Shown piece by piece: positions 58,271 through 64,000 of a DNA stretch of 64,000 nucleotides. The stretch spans positions 1-64,000 of the forward strand of contig DASXEB010000003.1 in assembly GCA_036490335.1 (NCBI GenBank), in the 5' to 3' direction. Numbering within the stretch: the first letter of the stretch is position 1; the number at the start of each line of letters is the position of its first letter. The DNA comes from Palsa-1392 sp036490335. Lineage in GTDB: Bacteria > Verrucomicrobiota > Verrucomicrobiia > Chthoniobacterales > UBA10450. The translations under genes were made by a program, and so were the position numbers. The notes below the pieces were generated by a model that searched no databases, had not been told where the DNA came from, and was given only the letters and a program-made list of their open reading frames with translations.

Positions 58271-58585
58271 ATGCCGGAAAAATCGCCGAACGTTTTGCCG
58301 CTCGAAGGCGAAATCGACCTGCACGTCTCGCCACAGATCAGCGCGTCGCTCGCGGCCATGATCAAGAAAAAGCCGGCCAAGGTCGTGGTCGATCTCGCGA
58401 AGGTGACTTACATCGACAGCTCCGGGCTCGCAGTTCTGATCGAGGCGATGCAAAAGGTCGGCGCTTACGGCGGGAAATTTGCGCTCGCCGGTTTGCAGGA
58501 ATCGGTCCGGCCGATTTTTGAAATCGCGCGCCTCGATCAGGTGTTCCGGATTTTTCCCGACAACGCCGCCGCGCTCGCGGCGTAA
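58271..58585 (+). CDS. STAS-domain anti-sigma factor antagonist-like protein
   Basis: 104 residues from ATG 58271. STAS core: LEGEIDLHVSPQISASLAAM and KVVVDLAKVTYIDSSGLAVL, in which the Ser of DSSGL is the phosphorylation site in SpoIIAA. No anti-sigma kinase or sigma gene is next to it. Its last 49 nt overlap the convergent WaaG-like gene, so it ends in coding sequence of the other strand. It is probably part of a partner-switching regulatory pathway. Confidence 0.82.
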   Translation: MPEKSPNVLPLEGEIDLHVSPQISASLAAMIKKKPAKVVVDLAKVTYIDSSGLAVLIEAMQKVGAYGGKFALAGLQESVRPIFEIARLDQVFRIFPDNAAALAA

Positions 58586-59661
58586 CGCAGGACCGCGAGC
58601 GTTTGCTCGACGTTCGCCGAAATGTCGTAGCGGCTCGCGCGCGTGAGAATCGCACCGCGGGCGTTGGCGCGGCGCTCGGCGCCGGACCAAAATTGGAGCG
58701 CGGCGCGCAACTGTTCGATGTTGCGCGCGTCATCGACGATCGAGCCGTGGACTTTGTCGGCGATGATTTCGCTGAAGCCGTTGGCGCGCGTCGTCACGAC
58801 GGGCAGGCCGGAGGCGAGCGCTTCGAGGCAGGCGTTGGAAAACGGATCGTAAAGTGTCGGCAGCAAAAAAATATCGGCCGCGGCGTAGAGTGCGGGCAGG
58901 TCGCGGACTTCGCCTAACGAACGAACGTTGCGGCTTTTTCCCGGATTCGTCCGCCCGCGGCCGGCGATGAGGAGGCGAAAATTTCCGCCTAACGACTCGA
59001 TCGCCTGCTGCGCGTAACGCAAACCTTTGCGTTCCCAGCCGGAGCCGACGAAAAGGACGGCGATGTCGTTAGTCGTTAGGCCAAGATTCTTCCGGCGCGC
59101 GTTCCGCACCTCCGGCGCGACCTCGAATTCCGCCAACGGCACGCCGTTGGGCACGACATCGATCTGCGCGGTCGGATAGCCGTAAAAATCCTGCGCCTCT
59201 TTTTTCACCATCGCGGAATTGGCGATGACGCGCTTCGCGCCGCCGCGAAAAAGCGACTCCTCGAGCTCGAAAATGTCGCGATGACTCCGCCCGAAATGGC
59301 GCAGAAATTTTCGCGTGCGCGAGGAGGCGGCATCGCGCCGTCGCAGCCAGGCGCGATGAATTCCGTCGCCGGCGCGGTAGACATCGCAGCGCCAGATGCG
59401 CTCGAGGCTGAAAAGCAGATCGCAGTGTTCGTTAGGCCGCGATTTTTCCAGCTCGTCGGCGAAACGCCGCGCGCTCTCGCCGGGCAGCCGCGTCATCGGG
59501 CCAAAGGACCACGCGCTCGCCGGCCAGCTCGCGTCGGTGAAGAGTCGCGTCGCCTGGCCGGCAAGGTCGAGCCCGCGCGCGAGCCGCTTGAGATAATTCT
59601 CCGCGCCGCCGGTCTCAGAGTGTCCGCGGCGCACGAGACCGATCGTTAGGCCAGGGCTCAT
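58537..59661 (-). CDS. GT4 glycosyltransferase, WaaG-like LPS core glucosyltransferase
   Basis: 374 residues. GT-B fold of family 4. The segment LFSLERIWRCDVYRAGDGIH then RAWLRRR, plus GWERKGLRYAQQAIESLGGN, DIFLLPTLYDPFSNACLEAL and PVVTTRANGFSEIIADKVHG, fits WaaG/RfaG, which adds the first glucose to heptose II of the LPS core. Context agrees: GT4, GT9 and msbA genes lie next to it, and hldD is 5 kb away. The C-terminus overlaps the STAS gene by 49 nt on the other strand. Confidence 0.82.
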   Translation of the reverse strand: MSPGLTIGLVRRGHSETGGAENYLKRLARGLDLAGQATRLFTDASWPASAWSFGPMTRLPGESARRFADELEKSRPNEHCDLLFSLERIWRCDVYRAGDGIHRAWLRRRDAASSRTRKFLRHFGRSHRDIFELEESLFRGGAKRVIANSAMVKKEAQDFYGYPTAQIDVVPNGVPLAEFEVAPEVRNARRKNLGLTTNDIAVLFVGSGWERKGLRYAQQAIESLGGNFRLLIAGRGRTNPGKSRNVRSLGEVRDLPALYAAADIFLLPTLYDPFSNACLEALASGLPVVTTRANGFSEIIADKVHGSIVDDARNIEQLRAALQFWSGAERRANARGAILTRASRYDISANVEQTLAVLRYAASAAALSGKIRNT

Positions 59662-59724
59662 CGGCAGTGGCGCGCGGGAGTTCGATCTTTACTTGCGGGC
59701 ATTACAAAAGGATAATGGGAGGCC

Positions 59725-60939
59725 ATGGTGGGTGAAACTCTAAAGGCCCCGCCTCCTGTTGTCGCGCGCGCGGCCTCGCGTCAATTGCCGACGCATTTGC
59801 TCTACTCGATCTTCGCGCGCATCGGCGGTTCGGGGCTGGACACGGACGCTTTCGAGACCTTGCGCGCGTCGTATCGCGGCGGTTTTCTCGGCAAGGCGGT
59901 CGCCTACGCGAATCGGCAGCGGGAAATTCCGGCGGGGCTAATCGATTCGTTGCGCTGGCATCCGGTGCGGCTGCTTTCCGGGATGGAACGACCCTATTAT
60001 TACGGCGCGAAAAAAAAGTATCTCGACTGGATCGCGTCGCGTCATCTTGCAACCGGACGCTACGATTTGTTTCACAGCTGGTCGGGCGACTGTCTGCTCT
60101 CGCTGCGGACGGCGCGGAAGCTTGGCATTCCGTCGGTCTTGGAAATTCCGACCTGGCACCGCGATCGCGGCAAAACCAAACGCCCGCAAGCCGCGCCGAA
60201 CAATCCGCCGGCGAAATGGCGCAAGCGTTGGAAGGATGAGCTGCTGCTCGAGCGCGAGCGTTATTTGAAAGAATACGATCTCGCGAGCCTCATTCTCGTT
60301 CTCTCGGAACGCGCGGCCGAGACTTTCCGCGTGCAAGGTTTCCCGGAGGAAAAACTTTTCTATCTCCCGCGCGGTGTCGATGTCGAACGCTTCACGCCGG
60401 GCGAACGGCCGCCGATTTTTCGCGCGATTTTTTCCGGCGCGCTGATCGAGCGCAAAGGCGTCCATCATTTGCTCGAAGCCTGGGCGCGGCTCGACCTGAA
60501 AGATGCCGAGCTTTGGCTCGTCGGCGCGGTGCACGATGAGATCAAGCCGGCGCTGGCGAAATTTGCGCGGCCGAATGTGAAGGTGGTCGGCTTCGCGAAG
60601 GAGCCGGAAATTTATCTGCGCCAATCGACCATCCACGTTTTTCCGTCGCAGTGCGAAGGCAGCGCCAAAGTCACCTACGAAGCCGCGGCCTGCGGTCTCC
60701 CGCAAATCACGACCCGCGAAGCCGGCGACGTGGTCGAGGACGGCGTGCAGGGAATCATCATTCCGCCGGCTGATGTCGATGCGCTCACGGACGCGATCCA
60801 GTATCTTTACGATCGGCCGGAAATCGTCGCGCGCATGAGCGTGGCCGCGCGCGAACGCGTGGTGGAAAATTTTACCTGGGACCATTTTCGCGCGCGGCTG
60901 CTCGATGCGTATCGTGCCGCGATGGCGACGACTCGTTAG
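59725..60939 (+). CDS. Glycosyltransferase family 4 protein
   Basis: 404 residues. The N-terminal Rossmann part contains YDLFHSWSGDCLLSLRTARK and LGIPSVLEIPTWHRDRGKTK; the C-terminal GT4 core contains LPRGVDVERFTPGE, FSGALIERKGVHHLLEAWAR and the EX7E-like FPSQCEGSAKVTYEAAACGL. It presumably adds a sugar to the LPS core or a surface glycan; donor and acceptor unknown. Its TAG stop (60937-60939) comes from a CGTTAGGC copy, and its end overlaps the start of the GT9 gene by 35 nt. Confidence 0.85.
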   Translation: MVGETLKAPPPVVARAASRQLPTHLLYSIFARIGGSGLDTDAFETLRASYRGGFLGKAVAYANRQREIPAGLIDSLRWHPVRLLSGMERPYYYGAKKKYLDWIASRHLATGRYDLFHSWSGDCLLSLRTARKLGIPSVLEIPTWHRDRGKTKRPQAAPNNPPAKWRKRWKDELLLERERYLKEYDLASLILVLSERAAETFRVQGFPEEKLFYLPRGVDVERFTPGERPPIFRAIFSGALIERKGVHHLLEAWARLDLKDAELWLVGAVHDEIKPALAKFARPNVKVVGFAKEPEIYLRQSTIHVFPSQCEGSAKVTYEAAACGLPQITTREAGDVVEDGVQGIIIPPADVDALTDAIQYLYDRPEIVARMSVAARERVVENFTWDHFRARLLDAYRAAMATTR

Positions 60940-61954
60940 GCGGTTGAACGTTCTCCTCATCCAGCTCAAAAGGATCGGCGACCTGATCCTGACCGTGCCG
61001 GCGATCGCGGCCTTGCGGGAAAAATTCCCGTCGGCCAAAATCACGCTGGTCGTCGCGCACGGCTCGCGCGAATTGCTGCCGGCGATTCAGGGCGTCGATC
61101 ATGCGGTCGTGATGCGCGGCGGGGTTTCCGATTTGCCGCGCTGGCTGGCAATCGCGCGCACGGGATTTGATTACTGCTTCGATTTTTCGCGGACGGATCG
61201 CTCGGCATTTTTGAGCTTGCTCTCCTGCGCGCAACATCGCGTCACTTACACTTCGGCGCCGCACGAGTTGCTGCGCGAATTTTGCTACAACGAAGTCGTC
61301 CCGTCGCGCGTGCAAACGCTGCACACGATCGATCATCATCTCGCGCTGCTTGACTCGTTAGGCATCAATGAACCCAGGCCGGAAATCGGACTCGCGCTGC
61401 CGGACGCCGCGCAGAAACGCGCCGCGGAAATCATCGAAACGCGCAACCTTGGCGAGGACTTCGTCGTTCTCCACGTCGGTTCGGCGCGCGCGGAGAAATT
61501 CTGGCTCGCTGAACGCTGGGCCGAAGTCATCGACAGGTTGCGCGATCAGTTTACCTTCGTGCTCACGAGCGGTTCGTCGCCGCTCGAGCTCGAACAGATC
61601 GCGAAAATTAAATCGCAACTGCGCGCACCGGTCGTCGATCTCGCCGGGGAGCTTGATTTGCTCACCCTCGCGGCCTTGATCGCGCGCGCGCGGCTGCTCG
61701 TCACGATCGATTCCGCGCCGATGCATCTGGCGGGCGCACTCGGCACGCCACAGGTCGCGCTTTTCGGGCCGACGAATCCGTTTCACTGGCGGCCGCGCAC
61801 GACGCCGGCACTTATTTTGCAGGGAGAAAAAGCCAGTTCCGGCGAGGATTTTGCTCCCAAACAACCACCCGCAGCGATGAACGAAATCTCGACGGAACAA
61901 GTGATCGATGCTATGCAGTCGCTGCTGTCGACTCCGGCGGCGCGCGAGTCATGA
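60905..61954 (+). CDS. GT9 heptosyltransferase-like glycosyltransferase
   Basis: 349 residues from ATG 60905; TTG 60944 (LNVLLIQLKRIGDLILTVPA) would be a shorter start just after the GT4 stop. Heptosyltransferase features are the LKRIGDLILTVPAIAALREK start, DFVVLHVGSARAEKFW, and the C-terminal ARLLVTIDSAPMHLAGALGT, PQVALFGPTNPFHWRPR. It probably transfers heptose from ADP-heptose (the product of HldD) to the LPS inner core, consistent with WaaC/WaaF/WaaQ. It overlaps msbA by 4 nt, so both are cotranscribed. Confidence 0.86.
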   Translation: MRIVPRWRRLVRRLNVLLIQLKRIGDLILTVPAIAALREKFPSAKITLVVAHGSRELLPAIQGVDHAVVMRGGVSDLPRWLAIARTGFDYCFDFSRTDRSAFLSLLSCAQHRVTYTSAPHELLREFCYNEVVPSRVQTLHTIDHHLALLDSLGINEPRPEIGLALPDAAQKRAAEIIETRNLGEDFVVLHVGSARAEKFWLAERWAEVIDRLRDQFTFVLTSGSSPLELEQIAKIKSQLRAPVVDLAGELDLLTLAALIARARLLVTIDSAPMHLAGALGTPQVALFGPTNPFHWRPRTTPALILQGEKASSGEDFAPKQPPAAMNEISTEQVIDAMQSLLSTPAARES

Positions 61955-63828
61955 GCGACGGAAAAAAGAGCGAACCGAAGCAGTCGATTTGGCAAACCAT
62001 CCGCATCGGATGGCGGCCCTACCGGCGGCTCTACAGCTACGTCGCGCCTTACAAATTTCGCTTCATCATCGGGCTGGGATTTGGGTTTCTCTACGGCATT
62101 GTGACCTCAGGTCTGCCGCTGGTGATGGCGCGGGTGACGAACGTGATTTTCAACGGCCATCCGGTGAATCCGGCCGACCTCGCGAGTCATCCGGAGCTGA
62201 TGGGCCACGGGCCGAAGATCAACTCGCTGATTCTAACCTGCCTCGCGATCCCCGCGATCATGACCGTGCGCAGTCTGTGTTCCTACGCGAACACCTACTA
62301 CACGACGTGGGTGAGTTTCAAGGTGCTGACCGATATTCGCACGGAGCTCTTCGCGAAAATGATCAACCACTCGATGGATTTTTTTAACAAGGCGCAGGCC
62401 GGTTTCCTCATGTCGCGAATCACGAATGACACGAACATGATGCAGGCCGCGCTCTCGATCGTGAGCAGCGATTTATTCAAACAGCCGATCGCGATCGTCG
62501 GCGGAATCAGCGTGCTTCTCTACCTCGACTGGAAATTTACCGTCGTGACGCTCATCCTTTTCCCGAGCTGCATCATCCCGCTCTCGCTCTACGGCAAGCG
62601 CGCGCGCAAGGCGGTGGTCAACGAACAATTCGGCCTCGCCCAGATGAACGTGACGATGCAGGAAACCTTCGGCGGCATCCGCGTGATCAAATCGTTCGCG
62701 CGGGAAGATTATCAGGAAAAAATGTTTCGCCGCAGCAACGACCAGCAATTCACGAGCGCGATGCGGATCGTGCGCTCGACCGAGGCCGTCGGACCGCTTG
62801 TCGAGACGATCGCGGCCATCGGCGTCGCCCTTGCGCTCCTCTATGTCTACGCGGCGAGTCTGCCCGCGGCGAAATTCATCGCGCTCATCGGCGGAATTTT
62901 TCTGCTTTACGATCCGATCAAAACTTTGAGCCGCATCCACGTCATCATGCAGCGCTCGATTCAATCGACGGTCGGCATTTTCCAAACGCTCGACTCCAAA
63001 CCGACGGTGCAGGATCGGCCCGACGCGCAGGCGCTGACGGTTTCCGAAGGGCGAATCGATTTCGAGCGCGTCACTTTTCGTTATGCCGGCGGGATCAGCG
63101 ACGCGGTGCAAAATCTCAACCTGCGCATCGAGCCGGGTCGCAGTTACGCGCTCGTCGGCGCGAGCGGCGCGGGCAAGAGCACGATTCTTTCGCTCATTCT
63201 GCGCCTTTACGATCCGACCACCGGCGTGGTGCGAATCGACGGACGCGACCTGCGCAATTTCACCCAGGCATCGTTGCGCGAACAGATCGGTCTCGTGACG
63301 CAGGAGACATTTCTTTTTCACGACACGATTTTTAAGAACATCCAATTTGGCCGGTTGAACGCGACTGCGGAGGAAATTTACGCCGCCGCCCGCACCGCCT
63401 ACGCGCACGACTTCATCATGGCGCAGCCGAAAGGCTACGACACCATCATCGGCGACAAAGGCTGCCTCCTTTCCGGCGGCCAGCAACAGCGGCTCGCGAT
63501 CGCGCGCGCGCTGCTCAAAAACGCGCCGATCCTTTTGCTCGATGAAGCCACTTCCGCGCTCGATTCCGAAAGCGAACAGCAAATCCAGCTCGCGCTCGAA
63601 CGACTCGCCGAAGGCCGCAGCGTGATCGCGATCGCGCACCGGCTCTCGACCATTCTTTCCGCCGATCAAATCGTCGTGATGGAAAACGGCCACATCAAAG
63701 AAATGGGCAACCACGCGGAGTTGCTCGAGAAGAGCGGCTACTACCGGCGCCTTTACGATCTGCAATTCAATCGCAATCCGGAAGAAGCGGGCGCGGAAGT
63801 GGAACTTCTCGCCGGCGCCACGGTCTGA
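61951..63828 (+). CDS. msbA: Lipid A/LPS export ABC transporter, MsbA-like
   Basis: 625 residues, a half-transporter with an N-terminal six-helix membrane domain (residues about 30-340; FIIGLGFGFLYGIVTSGLPL, QETFGGIRVIKSFAREDYQE) and an ATPase domain: Walker A GASGAGKST, Q-loop QIGLVTQETFLFHDTIFKNI, signature LSGGQQQRLAIARALL, Walker B ILLLDEATSALDSESEQQIQ and the H-loop IAHRLSTI. The context (GT4, GT9 and WaaG-like neighbours) makes flipping of lipid A-core the likely job, though a general lipid or drug exporter cannot be excluded. A perfect 12-bp hairpin of CGTTAGGC copies follows 10 bp after the stop. Confidence 0.9.
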   Translation: MSDGKKSEPKQSIWQTIRIGWRPYRRLYSYVAPYKFRFIIGLGFGFLYGIVTSGLPLVMARVTNVIFNGHPVNPADLASHPELMGHGPKINSLILTCLAIPAIMTVRSLCSYANTYYTTWVSFKVLTDIRTELFAKMINHSMDFFNKAQAGFLMSRITNDTNMMQAALSIVSSDLFKQPIAIVGGISVLLYLDWKFTVVTLILFPSCIIPLSLYGKRARKAVVNEQFGLAQMNVTMQETFGGIRVIKSFAREDYQEKMFRRSNDQQFTSAMRIVRSTEAVGPLVETIAAIGVALALLYVYAASLPAAKFIALIGGIFLLYDPIKTLSRIHVIMQRSIQSTVGIFQTLDSKPTVQDRPDAQALTVSEGRIDFERVTFRYAGGISDAVQNLNLRIEPGRSYALVGASGAGKSTILSLILRLYDPTTGVVRIDGRDLRNFTQASLREQIGLVTQETFLFHDTIFKNIQFGRLNATAEEIYAAARTAYAHDFIMAQPKGYDTIIGDKGCLLSGGQQQRLAIARALLKNAPILLLDEATSALDSESEQQIQLALERLAEGRSVIAIAHRLSTILSADQIVVMENGHIKEMGNHAELLEKSGYYRRLYDLQFNRNPEEAGAEVELLAGATV

Positions 63829-63837
63829 CCACTCCTT

Positions 63838-63866
63838 TACTCGTTAGGCAGGCCGCCTAACGAGTA
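63838..63866. terminator. Perfect hairpin made of two inverted extended CGTTAGGC copies
   Basis: TACTCGTTAGGC (63838-63849), loop AGGCC, GCCTAACGAGTA (63855-63866): 12-bp perfect arms with a 5-nt loop. It lies between msbA (ends 63828) and a convergent gene ending at 63871. An inverted repeat of an uptake-sequence type at gene ends is the classic terminator arrangement in Neisseria. There is no clear T-tract, so terminator function is inferred. Confidence 0.65.
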
Positions 63867-63870
63867 TAGT

Positions 63871-64000
63871 CTAGTTCGGCGACGACGGCCGACTTCGTGC
63901 GTGCTGTGGCAAACCGTCCGCGAGCGAAATCCAGGCGAGCCGATTATCGACCCAGATGTGGTCGCGCGGCGAAACCCGCTCGGGATTATCAAAACTGCTC
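63871..64000 (-). CDS. C-terminal part of a GFA-family (Mss4-like) protein, cut by the window edge
   Basis: The minus strand runs from the window edge to TAG 63871-63873 and reads SFDNPERVSPRDHIWVDNRL then AWISLADGLPQHARSRPS. The DHIWV..RLAW..LADGLPQ pattern is that of the C-terminal part of glutathione-dependent formaldehyde-activating (GFA) domain proteins. The Cys-rich zinc part would be upstream, outside the window. It converges on msbA with the hairpin of CGTTAGGC copies between them. Confidence 0.6.
   Translation of the reverse strand, partial: SSFDNPERVSPRDHIWVDNRLAWISLADGLPQHARSRPSSPN

Noticed and set aside
20000..64000. GCGATCGC palindrome (HIP1-like)
   Set aside because: It is common here, but in a GC-rich genome with GCG and ATC codons this is partly expected; no counting possible by eye, and CGTTAGGC is far more striking.

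Overview
The window looks like a GC-rich chromosome segment of a free-living Gram-negative bacterium of the Verrucomicrobiota, most likely a soil lineage near Chthoniobacterales/Spartobacteria. This is inference. It rests on a Minf_1886-type protein (25.7-26.2 kb) of a family I know from Verrucomicrobia and Planctomycetes, on LPS genes (HldD, WaaG-like, heptosyltransferase, MsbA) that imply an outer membrane, and on several secreted proteins of unrecognised type. No rRNA, tRNA or CRISPR array was found.

Region 1 (1-12.6 kb) is an accessory, defence-type island with visibly lower GC. It holds an IS3 transposase tail, a HigB toxin with a HigA-ImmA antitoxin/peptidase fusion, a possible nucleotide-modification-associated protein, a duplicated zinc-ribbon gene broken by one frameshift, and a three-gene minus-strand operon. 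That operon encodes a DGQHR protein, a HEPN-like protein and an 1103-residue fusion of purine-nucleosidase-like, P-loop NTPase and HD-hydrolase domains. It is followed by a decayed thiC, an AbiU2-type HEPN protein, a DUF2283/RelE-like pair and an hsdM stub. The three-gene operon is the best candidate for an undescribed defence system.

Region 2 (12.6-20 kb) mixes two kinds of dispersed repeats with rsmH, a zinc-less DksA-like gene, an orphan M17 N-terminal domain gene, a repeat-protein gene interrupted by a stop, and OsmC. Region 3 (20-37 kb) is mostly housekeeping: efflux MFS, DoxX, M16 protease, Minf_1886 protein, L,D-transpeptidase, and the same-strand run DAHP synthase, mfd, surA, pdxA. 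Region 4 (37-41 kb) is again accessory: ABC-2 permease, head-repeat surface protein, broken hydrolase, repeat array. Region 5 (41-64 kb) is core: ispA, tsaD, ctpA, trxA, htrA, SDR/Rrf2, rmuC, a cobalamin-riboswitch-controlled TonB receptor, hldD, a deoxyhypusine-synthase-like gene, GH26, gluQRS, and an LPS-core/lipid A export cluster ending in msbA.

Two non-gene signals stand out. First, the octamer CGTTAGGC (usually TCGTTAGGC) occurs about 80 times on both strands from 10 kb onward, where about 2 are expected by chance. It lies inside and between genes, supplies the stop codons of five genes, forms a perfect hairpin after msbA, and is absent from 1-9.9 kb. This distribution resembles a DNA-uptake sequence. 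Second, two unrelated 21-bp-period arrays (12.8-13.2 kb and 40.2-40.5 kb) each lie 125-200 bp upstream of an orphan gene. Their spacing equals two helical turns, and the unit of the first contains a palindromic core.
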